This document shows, piece after piece, positions 26,653-35,637 of a stretch of DNA of 64,000 nucleotides. The translations under genes were made by a program, and so were the position numbers. This stretch comes from Amycolatopsis balhimycina FH 1894 (GTDB lineage: Bacteria > Actinomycetota > Actinomycetes > Mycobacteriales > Pseudonocardiaceae). The stretch covers positions 9,685,508 through 9,749,507 of the forward strand of contig NZ_KB913037.1 in NCBI RefSeq assembly GCF_000384295.1, in the 5' to 3' direction. The first letter of the stretch is position 1, and each line of letters starts with the position of its first letter. A model generated the notes under the pieces. It ran no database searches, was not told the origin of the DNA, and saw nothing but the letters and a program-made list of their open reading frames with translations.

Positions 26653-27288
26653 TCAGCGGTTGCGCAGGCCGAGGCCGGTCATCATCGCCGTCACCGCCTG
26701 GCGGTACATCTGCTCGTGCGCCTCTTCGGTCGGCGGGATGAACCAGTCGGGCAACGGCGTCCGCGAAGCCAGCATCAGCTCCGCGCTGACCAGGCCGTGC
26801 ATGGCCGTCCACAGCTGGTACGCCGTCGAGCGGGCGTCCGCACCCGGCGGGCACACCAGGTTGACCCGGGCGATGAACATGCCGAACGTCGTCCGCAGCA
26901 CCGCCGACCGCAGGGCCGGGTCCGGGTCGAAGCCGGGGACCGGGCGTTCGAACATCAGCCCGTAGCGGGCCGGGCTCTCCAGGGCGAAGCCCCGGTATTC
27001 GAGCGCCAGGTGCAGCAGGTCGCCGACACCGTCCGGGCTCGACGGCGGCAGCCCCTCCAGCAGCTCCCGCAGCGAGTCGAAAGTGCGCTCGTACAGGGCG
27101 TCGAGCAGGCCCGCGCGGCCGCCGAAGCGGGCGTACACCGAGAGGGTCGACGCGCCGGCGGCCTCGGCCACGCCGCGCACGGTCAGGCCCGGGACACCCC
27201 GGTCCAGCAGCACGGACAACGCCGCGTCGAGATGGCGTTCGCGGCTGCCCTGTTCGGCCGGCCGCGTCGGCAAATGCCTGGTGGCCAC
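26653..27288 (-). CDS. TetR-family transcriptional regulator
   Basis: 211 residues from the GTG at 27288, which follows a GAAGGGGG ribosome site; the frame stays open upstream but without a better site. The helix-turn-helix (about 22-60) reads LTVRGVAEAAGASTLSVYARFGGRAGLLDALY. The C-terminal domain contains FIPPTEEAHEQMYRQAVTAM, as in the TetR_C_33-like group. It is divergent from an osmC-like gene across 138 bp. Confidence 0.88.
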   Translation of the reverse strand: MATRHLPTRPAEQGSRERHLDAALSVLLDRGVPGLTVRGVAEAAGASTLSVYARFGGRAGLLDALYERTFDSLRELLEGLPPSSPDGVGDLLHLALEYRGFALESPARYGLMFERPVPGFDPDPALRSAVLRTTFGMFIARVNLVCPPGADARSTAYQLWTAMHGLVSAELMLASRTPLPDWFIPPTEEAHEQMYRQAVTAMMTGLGLRNR

Positions 27289-27350
27289 GGCGCACCCCCT
27301 TCGCAGCAGCCGGGCGCAAGCGGCGTCCGGGTGACCCATCCGCAGCAGAA

Positions 27351-27361
27351 GATACGATATC
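27351..27361. promoter_or_regulatory. Small inverted repeat in the TetR/osmC divergent region
   Basis: GATA-CGA-TATC lies in the AT-richest part of the intergenic region. It is short; an operator for the TetR protein is possible but weakly supported. Confidence 0.3.
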
Positions 27362-27426
27362 CGCCCCGGTCTTGGGAATGCGCGGGATGTCCGGATGTGC
27401 GGCGTCCCCGGGAGGGACGGACACTG

Positions 27427-27873
27427 ATGAACCACCCCGAGCCCGGCACGGTCGTCGTCACGGCGACCGGCGACGGCACCTACACACAGCAGGTCACGAC
27501 GGCGACGCACACACTGCTCGTCGACGAACCCGTCGCGGTCGGCGGCGTGGACGCCGGCCCGAACCCGTACGAGCTGCTGCTCGCTTCGCTGGGTTCGTGC
27601 ACGGCGATCACACTGCGGATGTACGCCGACCGCAAGGGCATCCCGCTGACCCGGGCGACGATCCGGCTGCGGCACGACCGCATCCACGCCGAGGACTGCG
27701 AACGGTGTGAAACCGAGCGGGGCATGCTCAGCCGGATCACCCGCGAGATCGAACTGGACGGCGACCTCGACGACGACCAGCGGGCCCGGCTCATGCTGAT
27801 CGCCGACAAGTGCCCGGTGCACCGCACGCTGTCGTCGGAGATCGCGATCGAGACGCGCGAGACCGGTCGCTGA
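27427..27873 (+). CDS. OsmC-family peroxiredoxin-like protein
   Basis: 148 residues, ATG preceded by GGGAGGG. The OsmC fold shows the two redox cysteines in SLGSCTAITLRMYADRKG (about Cys58) and DKCPVHRTL (about Cys129). Two further cysteines lie in EDCERCETERG between them. OsmC proteins reduce organic hydroperoxides; the divergent TetR gene may regulate it. Confidence 0.9.
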   Translation: MNHPEPGTVVVTATGDGTYTQQVTTATHTLLVDEPVAVGGVDAGPNPYELLLASLGSCTAITLRMYADRKGIPLTRATIRLRHDRIHAEDCERCETERGMLSRITREIELDGDLDDDQRARLMLIADKCPVHRTLSSEIAIETRETGR

Positions 27874-27880
27874 GCGGCGG

Positions 27881-28129
27881 TCAGGCGGCGCGCGCGACCA
27901 CCGCGACCGGGGTGCGCGGGCGGACGGCCGGCACCCAGATGCGCTCGAGCGCGGCGGCGCGAGCCTTGCGGCGAAGGCCGGCGAAACTGTGCTTGGCCGG
28001 GACCAGCAGGGCGCTCAGCCAGGTGCGGCGGTAGTCCGCCAGTGCGTCGGCCACCGGGCGATGAAGAACGCAGTGCACCAGCCCCGGCGTGCCGAGCCGG
28101 TGCCTCCCGGCGTGCTTGCTGTCCGCCAT
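27881..28129 (-). CDS. Small basic hypothetical protein
   Basis: 82 residues. The ATG at 28129 is preceded by a perfect GGAGGAACC ribosome site, which supports it as a real gene although the frame could extend 19 residues further. The sequence is Arg/Ala-rich with a central helix (ADYRRTWLSALLVPAKHSFAGLRRKARAAAL) and no membrane segment. Family not recognised. It is convergent with osmC and divergent from coaE. Confidence 0.6.
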   Translation of the reverse strand: MADSKHAGRHRLGTPGLVHCVLHRPVADALADYRRTWLSALLVPAKHSFAGLRRKARAAALERIWVPAVRPRTPVAVVARAA

Positions 28130-28317
28130 CGGTTCCTCCGCGTGGACGACCTCGTCGCGCGCACCGTACGCACTGGCGGCGGGCAAGGTGGGTAAGCAAC
28201 GCGGCGTGTCCGTATATCGGTTGAGTCACGCGTCACGATCGACTTGCGGATCGCCCGTTCCTCTGCGTCGCCGACGTCCCGCCGGGCGCGCTGTCGTGCG
28301 TGACTAGGGTGATCGGC

Positions 28318-29502
28318 ATGTTGCGTGTGGGGTTGACGGGTGGGATCGGGGCAGGCAAGTCGACCGTGGCGAACCGGCTCGCCGAACACGGCGCCCTGCT
28401 GGTGGACTCCGACCGGATCGCGCGGGAGGTGGTCGAGCCCGGCACCGAGGGACTGGCCCGGCTGGTCGGGGAGTTCGGCCCTGGGATCCTCGCCGCGGAC
28501 GGCTCGCTCGACCGGCCCGTGCTCGCCGCGAAGGCGTTCGCCGACGATGAATCGCGGCGCCGGCTCAACGCGATCGTGCACCCGCTGGTCGGCGCCCGAA
28601 CCGGCGAGCTGATGGCCGCCGCGAAGCCGGACGCGATCGTCGTCCACGACATCCCGCTGCTGGTCGAGAACGGGCTGGCCACGGCCTACCACCTGGTCGT
28701 GGTCGTCGACGCGCCGGTCGAGGTGCGGGTGCGGCGGCTGGTTTCGGCCCGGGGGATGGCCGAGGAGGACGCGCGGGCGCGCATCCGGGCGCAGGCGAGC
28801 GCCGAGCAGCGCCGCGCCGTCGCCGACGTCTGGCTGGACAACGGCGGTGCCGAAGACGCCGTGCTCGCCGAGGTCGACGCGCTGTGGGCGGACCGGCTGG
28901 TGCCGTTCGAGGCGAACGTCCGGCTGCGCCGGCCGCGGCCGCCGATGTCGCCGAAGATCGCCGCGTACGACCTCACCTGGCCGGCGCAGGCCGAGCGCGT
29001 CCTCGCCCGAGTCCGCGCGGTGGCGGGGGAGCCGGCCCGCCGCGCCGACCACATCGGGTCGACGGCCATCCCCGGCCTGCCCGCCAAGGACGTCCTCGAC
29101 CTGCAGCTCACGGTGTCCACTTTGGACGACGCGAACACGCTGCGGGAGCTGCTGTCCGACGCCGGCTTCCCCCGGCTGGAGGGCGACTGGTGCGACGACG
29201 CCCAGGACGGCGGCGAGCCGTGGCCCAAGTGCCTGCACGTCGGCGCCGACCCGAAGCGCCCGGTGAACCTGCACGTCCGGTCGGTGGAGACGCCGGCGTG
29301 GCGGCTCGCGCTGCTCTTCCGCGACTTCCTGCGCGCGAACCCGGACGAGCGCGACGACTACCGCGACGTGAAGCTGCGGCTGGCCGAGGCGCACGCCGCC
29401 GACGGCACGGTCGAGGCCTACGCCGACGAGAAGCAGGAGTGGGTGAACGCCGCGTTCGGCCGGGCGGAGAAGTGGGCCGCGGCCACCGGCTGGACGCCTT
29501 AG
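28318..29502 (+). CDS. coaE: Dephospho-CoA kinase fused to a GrpB/UPF0157 domain
   Basis: The ATG at 28318 lies 7 nt after TAGGGT (28305-28310), so the mRNA is probably leaderless; 394 residues. The kinase domain (1-200) has P-loop GGIGAGKST (8-16) and substrate region DSDRIAREVV; it phosphorylates dephospho-CoA to CoA, the last step of coenzyme A synthesis. Residues about 212-394 form a GrpB-like nucleotidyltransferase-fold domain (ADHIGSTAIPGLPAKDVLDLQL). The same fusion exists in mycobacterial CoaE. Confidence 0.96.
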   Translation: MLRVGLTGGIGAGKSTVANRLAEHGALLVDSDRIAREVVEPGTEGLARLVGEFGPGILAADGSLDRPVLAAKAFADDESRRRLNAIVHPLVGARTGELMAAAKPDAIVVHDIPLLVENGLATAYHLVVVVDAPVEVRVRRLVSARGMAEEDARARIRAQASAEQRRAVADVWLDNGGAEDAVLAEVDALWADRLVPFEANVRLRRPRPPMSPKIAAYDLTWPAQAERVLARVRAVAGEPARRADHIGSTAIPGLPAKDVLDLQLTVSTLDDANTLRELLSDAGFPRLEGDWCDDAQDGGEPWPKCLHVGADPKRPVNLHVRSVETPAWRLALLFRDFLRANPDERDDYRDVKLRLAEAHAADGTVEAYADEKQEWVNAAFGRAEKWAAATGWTP

Positions 29503-29648
29503 CGGTCGCGCCTGGAATCGTTGGGGGGCGGGGGAATCCCGCTGCGCGGCGCCCAGGACGCGCGTCGCGCCAATCCGGGCTGGGGCGACAGACTGAACTC
29601 CGGCTAAGATCTGCTGGCAATCATGCTCAGACCTGGGGGAGACCTTCC

Positions 29649-30644
29649 ATGACGATGCCCGAAGACAGACCGCAGCAGCCCGCGCCGGAAGCGAATCCCT
29701 TCGGGCCCCCGGCCTCGGGGGCTGCCCTGCCGCCGTACCCGTCCGCGCCGTACCCATCCGCGCAGTACCCGCCCGCGCCGTACCCGACGCCTCCGCCGCT
29801 CGGCTTGCCGCCCAAGAAGCGTGGTGGCCTCAAACTCGCGCTGCGGATCGGTGTTCCCCTCGTGTTCCTCGCGGTCGTGGTCGTGATCGGGCTGACCTCG
29901 TCCACGGCCAAGAGCAGCAACGTCGGCGACTGCCTCAAGGGCAACACGGACAACGCCGACAGCGTGACCTCGGTGGCCTGTGGCCCGGAGGCCAGCTACA
30001 AGATCGTCGGCAAGGTCGCGAACCAGTCTCAGCTGGCACTGACCGTCGGCGGCGGCTGTGACCAGTTCCCGACCGCGACCGTCGCGTACTGGGAGGGCGT
30101 CAAGTCCTCGGAGGGCACGTTGCTCTGCCTGGAGGACGTGAAGAACCCGGGCAAGGGCATGCCGGTGGTGGGTGACTGCGTCAAGGGAGACCTCTCCGAT
30201 GCCGCCCACACCGAAAAGGTCCCGTGTGGACCGGAGGCGAGCTACAAGGTCGCCGGTGTCGAGGACGGCGGCGCGCTGGGCGGGCTCACGACCGCGGTCT
30301 GCGCCAAGGTCCCGTCCGCGGCCGCCTCGATGGAGTGGAAGCGGCAGGGCAGCCTGTCGTCGAAGGTCCTGTGCCTGGAAGACCTGAAGAACCCGGACAA
30401 CCGGAAGCCCGCCGTCGGCGAGTGCATGGCGACCGGCGCCAACGACGAGCTCCACCTCGCCCCCTGCAAGAAGGGTGCGGCGAAGGTGCTCGGTCAGGTG
30501 GACGGCCTGACCAAGATGGACGGTCTGTCGAAGACCGTCGAGGAGATCTGCAAGGACTTCCCCGGCGCCGACCAGGCGGCTTCCTGGAGCATGAAGGGCT
30601 CCTTCGCGGTGACCACCTACTGCATGCAGTCGGTCAAGAAGTAG
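29649..30644 (+). CDS. Membrane-anchored protein with three Cys-rich repeats
   Basis: 331 residues, ATG with GGGGGA upstream. A Pro/Tyr-rich cytoplasmic segment (1-55, repeats of PYPSA type) leads to one membrane helix (about 61-82). Three tandem repeats of about 80 residues follow (about 88-170, 171-252, 253-331). Each carries a pattern VGDC, CGPEASYKV, C and LCLED, giving four Cys per repeat and presumably disulfides outside the cell. The pattern recalls LppU/septum-formation type extracytoplasmic domains; function unknown. Confidence 0.75.
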   Translation: MTMPEDRPQQPAPEANPFGPPASGAALPPYPSAPYPSAQYPPAPYPTPPPLGLPPKKRGGLKLALRIGVPLVFLAVVVVIGLTSSTAKSSNVGDCLKGNTDNADSVTSVACGPEASYKIVGKVANQSQLALTVGGGCDQFPTATVAYWEGVKSSEGTLLCLEDVKNPGKGMPVVGDCVKGDLSDAAHTEKVPCGPEASYKVAGVEDGGALGGLTTAVCAKVPSAAASMEWKRQGSLSSKVLCLEDLKNPDNRKPAVGECMATGANDELHLAPCKKGAAKVLGQVDGLTKMDGLSKTVEEICKDFPGADQAASWSMKGSFAVTTYCMQSVKK

Positions 30645-30655
30645 GGCTTGGTGGG

Positions 30656-30691
30656 CGGTTTCGGAAGTGTTTCGGGGAACTTCCGGAACCG
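30656..30691. terminator. Bidirectional hairpin terminator
   Basis: CGGTTTCGGAAGT (30656-30668) pairs with ACTTCCGGAACCG (30679-30691), one G-T pair, 10-nt loop. It separates the convergent repeat-protein and glycosyltransferase genes. Confidence 0.7.
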
Positions 30692-30696
30692 ACCAC

Positions 30697-32205
30697 TCAG
30701 GCTTTCATGTCCTTGAGCCGCGGCCAGATCTCGGCCCAGCTCGCGGTCCGGCCGGTGAGCTGCCAGACCGGCATGTGCTCGCTCGCATTGCGCACGCCGA
30801 GCCGGTTGCCGACCTGCCCGACGATCCTGGTGTCACCGAAGTACTTCGCGAGCTTCGACGGGTCGTAGCCCACGAAGAGCACGTTGCCGGCGTCGTCGGC
30901 CGGACGGCCGAAGTACCAGAAGCCCCGGCTGGGGCTGTACGCCTCGGGCAGCCCGCGCTCGGGCCCGTACCGGCTGAGGGCACCCGCCTGCCAGTAGCCG
31001 CCGGTGACGATCGCCGTCCCCGGGGGCGCGGTCCGGTGCAGCGCGGCGACGTCGTCGGCGAGGTCCGGCCAGCCGATCTCCTCGGCGGCGTAGGCGGGCC
31101 GCGGCACATCCGGGTGCTCGACGAGCCAGTGCGCCGGCCAGACCGGCAGCGTGAACGGCAGGCTGAACAGGGCGGACACGACGAAAACGGGCCAGGTCGG
31201 CACCCACCGCCACCACAGCGCGGGCTCCCTGGCCTCCAAGTGCACGGCGGCGGCCGCCCACAGCACGCCGAACATCCCGGCCGCGTAGTAGTACCGCCCG
31301 TTCGCGACGAGGAAGACCGTGACGACACCCAGCGCCGTCCAGCCGAGGAACCGGTAGGGCCGCAGCTGCTTGCTCCCGAGCAGCACGGCGACGCCGTAGA
31401 GCACCCCGAGCGCGCCGATCACCCACCCGGCGCCGGCCAGCAGGTTCGGGACGAAGCTCGCGCGGCCGCCGGCGGCGTCGACCTCGGCGCCGACCGCGTC
31501 CCCCATGCCGAGCTGCGGCCAGCCGTTCGCGCGCTGCCACAGGAGCGTGGGCACCAGCGAGACCGCGGCGATCAGGGCACCCAGCCAGAGCTGGGGGCGG
31601 CGCAGCAGCTCTCGCGGGCCGAACACGGCCACCGCGAACGCGGTCACTGCCCAGAAGGCCGCGATGAGCAGCTTGTCGTTGAGCGCCACGGCCGTCACGA
31701 CGCCGAGCCAGACCAGCAGGGCGTCGTTCCGGGTGCGGACCCAGCGGACCAGCAGCCACAGCACGAGCGTCCACAGCAGCGGGTCGATCGTCGACGTGGC
31801 GAGGTAGTGGCCGCTGCCGACGAACTGCCCACAGATCGCGTACGCCGCCGCCGCGCGGGCCTGCGCCTTGCGTTTTCCGCCGAGTTCGCGCGCTGTCAGC
31901 GCGGTGACGACTACCCCGGCCGCTGTCGCGAGGATCGCCGGTAGCCGGAACACCACTAGCGAGCCCGGGGCCAGGGCGTTCATCGCCTAGGCCAGTGCCG
32001 GCACCAGAGGTGGCTGGTCGGCGTATCCCCAGGCCAGGTGCCTGCCGGCCGCGAGGAAGTACAGCTCGTCACCGAAGTAGCCGTAGCGGCCTGCTGTGAG
32101 CAGCAGTGCCGTTGCCGGTCCTGCCGCGAGCAGCAGGACCGGTAGCCGGGCTAACGGCGCCAGTTCGGCTTTCGCCTCGTCGGTGGCCGTGGCTACGCCG
32201 TCCAT
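30697..32205 (-). pseudogene. GT39/ArnT-like glycosyltransferase interrupted by an amber codon
   Basis: The 503-codon frame encodes a polytopic membrane glycosyltransferase resembling dolichyl-phosphate-mannose-protein mannosyltransferases, which glycosylate proteins or lipids outside the membrane from polyprenyl donors. The N-terminal piece has an ATG after AAGGAG and the family motif [26 protein letters not shown]. It is stopped by TAG at 31987-31989, in frame with the remainder (ALA-stop-AMNALAPGSLVVFRLP). Trp is plausible at that position, so TGG to TAG by one G-to-A change is the simplest explanation. The downstream part could restart at the ATG at 31983 but would lack the first catalytic loop. 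Confidence 0.85.
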
Positions 32206-32505
32206 TGTGCTCCTTTGTTCCTCTGTCGGCGTTCTTCTCGCACCCTACGTGGGTGGGGTTCCTTGCATCGTGTGGGTGGTGACCTCGGTTACATCTCTTG
32301 TGGCTGGGTTTCAAGATGCGGCTTCGCCGTGGCGTGGAGAATCGGCGCTCCTCGGGTTGTTTTCTCGTTGTGGTCGGCAACGCCGATTCCCCACGCACCG
32401 AGCCCTTCCGTCTTTTCTCGTCGGTGTTCCGGTGCTGTGACAGGTTGGCTTTGGTGGTACCTGATCGTGTGATGACAGGTGTTCGATTGGCGGTATTCTT
32501 GAGTT
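32206..32505 (+). promoter_or_regulatory. Lower-GC intergenic region with promoter of the HNH gene
   Basis: Three hundred bases clearly lower in GC than the neighbours and without a supported gene. Near its end ATGACA (32472-32477), 16 bp and TATTCT (32494-32499) form a promoter; the HNH gene ATG follows after 6 nt. Confidence 0.5.
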
Positions 32506-33735
32506 ATGGCCGAACGCGTGATCTGGCAAGCCGATGCGGTGGCACTCGCCGGCCGTCTCGGTGCCCTGTTCGCGTCCATCCGGTCTGCTGAGGCTGAAGT
32601 TGGGGCGTTGTTGGTGGAGATCGAGCAGCGCGGTGTGCTGGAGCTGTTCGGTTACCGATCGGTCCCCCGCCTTCTCGAGCATCTGGCTGATGTTCCGAAG
32701 TCCTCGGCCGAGCGGATGGTGAAGCGGGCGCGGGCGGTCAATCCCGGTGTGAGCCTTGATGGCGCTCCGATTCCCGCGATCGCTGCTGCGACTGGGGTTG
32801 TGGCTCGGTCGGGGCGGTTGAGTGACCCGATGATCGATGTGATTGTCGGGGTGTTGCAGGATGTTCCGCCTGAGCATCGTGAGGGTGCCGAGCAGCATCT
32901 GCTCGGCTTTGCTGAGGAGGCCGGGCATCGGCAGGTCGCTGCCCTGGGCGCCCGGATCCTGGCCCATCTCGACCCCGACGGCACCGAGCCGGACGACACC
33001 GAAATCGCCATCCCGACCCGGGAACTGTCGTTGCGGCGTAAGAGAACCGGGATGTGGGAGATCAGCGGCAAACTCGACGATGAGACCGGCGCCCGCGCCA
33101 GCGCGCTCCTCGACTCTCTCGCGCAGCGCCGCAGCACCGACGAGGGCCCAGACCTGCGCTCGCCGCAGGAACGTTACGGTGATGCGTTCTCCGACGCGGT
33201 CGATCTGGCGTTGAATTCTCCGGAGTTGCCGAGGCAGGCCGGTGAACGCGCGCACGTGATGGTCACGGTCTCCTTGGAGGATTTGAAGTCCGGGGTGGGC
33301 ACCGCGCTGCTCGGTGATGTCGGGACGATCTCGGCGGCGGAGGCCCGGTTGCATGCCTGTGACTGCAACATCATCCCCGCGGTCCTCGGTACGAAGAGCG
33401 AACCGCTGGACCTGGGGCGCCTGCGTCGCCTGGTCAGCCCCGCACTCCGGCACGCCCTGTATCTGCGCGACCGGGGCTGCGCATTTCCTGGGTGTCATCG
33501 CCCACCCCGCCACTGTCAGGGCCATCACGTCCGCCATTGGGCGGATGGTGGTCCGACGGAGCTGGGGAATCTGGTGCTGACGTGCGCTCACCACCACAGG
33601 CTGTTGCATCGCTCCGGGTGGGAAGTCCGCATCGCCGCCGACGGTCTCCCGGAGTTCCTGCCGCCGATCTTCTTGGACAAGCGGCGAAAACCCAGGCGAA
33701 ACAATCTCCACCAACCGCTGCCCGTCGCGGCGTAA
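32506..33735 (+). CDS. DUF222 / HNH endonuclease (13E12-repeat family)
   Basis: 409 residues. The N-terminal DUF222 region (about 25-300) is helical. The C-terminal HNH nuclease (about 325-380) has CAFPGCHRPPRHCQGHHVRHW and LGNLVLTCAHHHRLLH, with two CxxC/H-type metal-binding segments. The family is the 13E12 repeat family, present in many copies in actinobacteria and suspected to be mobile or homing-like. The first half of the gene and the upstream region are lower in GC than the surroundings, consistent with transfer. The mRNA is probably leaderless. Confidence 0.9.
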   Translation: MAERVIWQADAVALAGRLGALFASIRSAEAEVGALLVEIEQRGVLELFGYRSVPRLLEHLADVPKSSAERMVKRARAVNPGVSLDGAPIPAIAAATGVVARSGRLSDPMIDVIVGVLQDVPPEHREGAEQHLLGFAEEAGHRQVAALGARILAHLDPDGTEPDDTEIAIPTRELSLRRKRTGMWEISGKLDDETGARASALLDSLAQRRSTDEGPDLRSPQERYGDAFSDAVDLALNSPELPRQAGERAHVMVTVSLEDLKSGVGTALLGDVGTISAAEARLHACDCNIIPAVLGTKSEPLDLGRLRRLVSPALRHALYLRDRGCAFPGCHRPPRHCQGHHVRHWADGGPTELGNLVLTCAHHHRLLHRSGWEVRIAADGLPEFLPPIFLDKRRKPRRNNLHQPLPVAA

Positions 33736-33748
33736 CCGAATAGGGGAC

Positions 33749-33776
33749 AGGCCCGCAGCCACACGGCTACGGGCCT
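33749..33776 (+). terminator. Hairpin after the HNH gene
   Basis: AGGCCCG and AGCC pair with GGCT and CGGGCCT around an ACAC loop with one internal mismatch. Confidence 0.6.
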
Positions 33777-33875
33777 ACACCCACGAGGTCATGCCCGGTG
33801 GATCCAGTCCGATCCGGTTCGGCCCGCCGGCCGCGGGTATCCGGGAACTCTGCTACGGAAGCGGGAGGATGCGGG

Positions 33876-34745
33876 ATGTGTCGTCTGTTCGGTTTGTCCG
33901 CTGCGCCACAACGGGTTCACGCCACTTTCTGGCTGCTCGAAGCCCCGGACAGCCTGGCCGCGCAGAGCCGGCGGGAACCCGACGGGACCGGTTTGGGGGT
34001 CTTCGGCGCGGATGGTGCGCCGCGGATCTGGAAACAGCCGCTCGCCGCCTACGCGGACGAGCAGTTCGCCTACGAAGCCAAGCAGTGTGAGTCGGTGACG
34101 TTCCTCGCGCACATCCGCTACGCCTCGACCGGCGGTGTCGAGCCCCGGAACACCCATCCTTTCACGCAACACGGCCGTCTCTTCGCCCACAACGGCGTGA
34201 TCGGCGACCTGCCGGCGCTGGAAGCCCGGCTCGGCGACTACCGGGACCTCGTCGAAGGCGACACCGACTCCGAGCGGTTCTTCGCCCTCGTCACGCGGGA
34301 GATCGACGAGCACGACGGTGACGTCGGCGCCGGGATCACCGCCGCCGCGCGGTGGGCCGCCGCGCACCTGCCCGTCTACGCGCTCAACCTCGTTCTGACC
34401 ACCTCCAGCGAGCTGTGGGCGTTGCGGTACCCGGACACCCACGACCTCTGCTTCCTCGCCAGGGCGCCGGGTGGGCCGCACGGCGACCGCCACCTCGAAC
34501 ACGCCAGTGCCGCCGGCCGCATCCGGGCCCGCTCCGGGCCGCTCGCCCACCACCGCGCCGTCGTCGTCGCCAGTGAGCCGATGGACGAAGATCCCGGCTG
34601 GCAGCACCTGCAGCCCGGTCAGCTGCTGCATGTCGGCCCCGGCCAGGTCGTCACCCGCCGGACCGTCCTCGAACAGCCGCCGCGGCACCCGCTCACCCTC
34701 GACGATCTCGGCACGCACGCCGCCGCGTCGCAGCAAGGCCGGTGA
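33876..34745 (+). CDS. Class II glutamine amidotransferase
   Basis: The ATG at 33876 is chosen because it places the catalytic Cys at residue 2 (MCRLFG) and follows GGGAGG (33862-33867); 289 residues. Family motifs include SRREPDGTGLGVF, FLAHIRYASTGG and NTHPFTQHGRLFAHNGVI. It is an Ntn-type glutaminase domain standing alone, like YafJ/EgtC proteins that hydrolyse glutamine or gamma-glutamyl bonds. No ergothioneine genes are nearby, so the substrate is open. Confidence 0.9.
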   Translation: MCRLFGLSAAPQRVHATFWLLEAPDSLAAQSRREPDGTGLGVFGADGAPRIWKQPLAAYADEQFAYEAKQCESVTFLAHIRYASTGGVEPRNTHPFTQHGRLFAHNGVIGDLPALEARLGDYRDLVEGDTDSERFFALVTREIDEHDGDVGAGITAAARWAAAHLPVYALNLVLTTSSELWALRYPDTHDLCFLARAPGGPHGDRHLEHASAAGRIRARSGPLAHHRAVVVASEPMDEDPGWQHLQPGQLLHVGPGQVVTRRTVLEQPPRHPLTLDDLGTHAAASQQGR

Positions 34746-34854
34746 ACCCGGGCGGCACTGACCCGGGCCGCGCTCCGATTCCTTTCGGGGCCGCTCGACG
34801 TCCAAGACTTCGGAACCGGTGCTGCCCCGCGCCGCGAACCGAAGGAGCGAGTCC

Positions 34855-35637
34855 ATGTCCGACTTGAAAGCCCACGCCGACCTGCTGCGCGAACTCCACC
34901 ACGGGAAGCTGCTCGTCCTGCCGAACGCCTGGGACGAGGCCAGCGCCGAACTCGTCGTCGAGGCCGGGTTCCCGGTTGTGGCGACCTCCAGCGCCGCCGT
35001 GGCCGACGTGCTGGGCCACCAGGACGGCGAGAAGGCGCCCTGGCGGGAGATGTTCGCCGCCGCCGCCCGGATCGCGGCCGTCGTGCCCGTTCCGGTGACC
35101 GTCGATGCCGAGGCCGGCTACGGCCTCCAGCCGGACGAGCTGGTGGACCGGCTCCTCGAGGCCGGGGCCGTCGGCTGCAACCTGGAGGACACCGACCACC
35201 GGGCCGGGGGTCTCGTCGACGCTGCCGAGCACGCCGACTGGCTGGCCCGGGTGCGCGCGGCCGCCGACGCGTCCGGCGTCCCGGTCGTCGTCAACGCGCG
35301 CATCGACGCGTTCCTGCCGCCCAGCGGGATTCCCGAAGAAACCCGGCCGGCCGAAGCGATCCGGCGGGGCCGGCTGTACCGGCAGGCCGGTGCCGACTGC
35401 GTCTACCCGATCGGGATGACGAGCCGTGACGACGTCGCCCGGCTGGTCGCCGAGGTGCCGGGCCCGGTCAACGGCAACACCGGCGCCGCGCTGGACCTGG
35501 ACACCCTGGCGGCGCTGGGGGTCGCCAGGGTGTCCTACGGGCCCCGCTTCTACCGCGCGGGACCCGGACAGCTGCGCGGCGCCCTCGAGACCCTGCGCCG
35601 GACCGAGGAACCGGATGGCCGGGCGCCCCGTCGATGA
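34855..35637 (+). CDS. Isocitrate lyase/PEP mutase-family protein
   Basis: 260 residues, ATG after GAAGGAG (34841-34847). The TIM-barrel family signatures are LLVLPNAWDEASAELVVEAGF, the metal-binding VTVDAEAGYG and NLEDTDH. It lacks the KKCGH catalytic loop of isocitrate lyase, so it is a PEP-mutase/oxaloacetase-like enzyme of unknown substrate. The 3' end overlaps the next gene by 23 nt, so the two are probably coupled. Confidence 0.87.
   Translation: MSDLKAHADLLRELHHGKLLVLPNAWDEASAELVVEAGFPVVATSSAAVADVLGHQDGEKAPWREMFAAAARIAAVVPVPVTVDAEAGYGLQPDELVDRLLEAGAVGCNLEDTDHRAGGLVDAAEHADWLARVRAAADASGVPVVVNARIDAFLPPSGIPEETRPAEAIRRGRLYRQAGADCVYPIGMTSRDDVARLVAEVPGPVNGNTGAALDLDTLAALGVARVSYGPRFYRAGPGQLRGALETLRRTEEPDGRAPRR

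Noticed and set aside
30697..31983. Glycosyltransferase gene that simply starts at the ATG at 31983
   Set aside because: The upstream in-frame segment encodes the conserved family N-terminus and has the good ribosome site, so the TAG is an interruption, not an intergenic stop.
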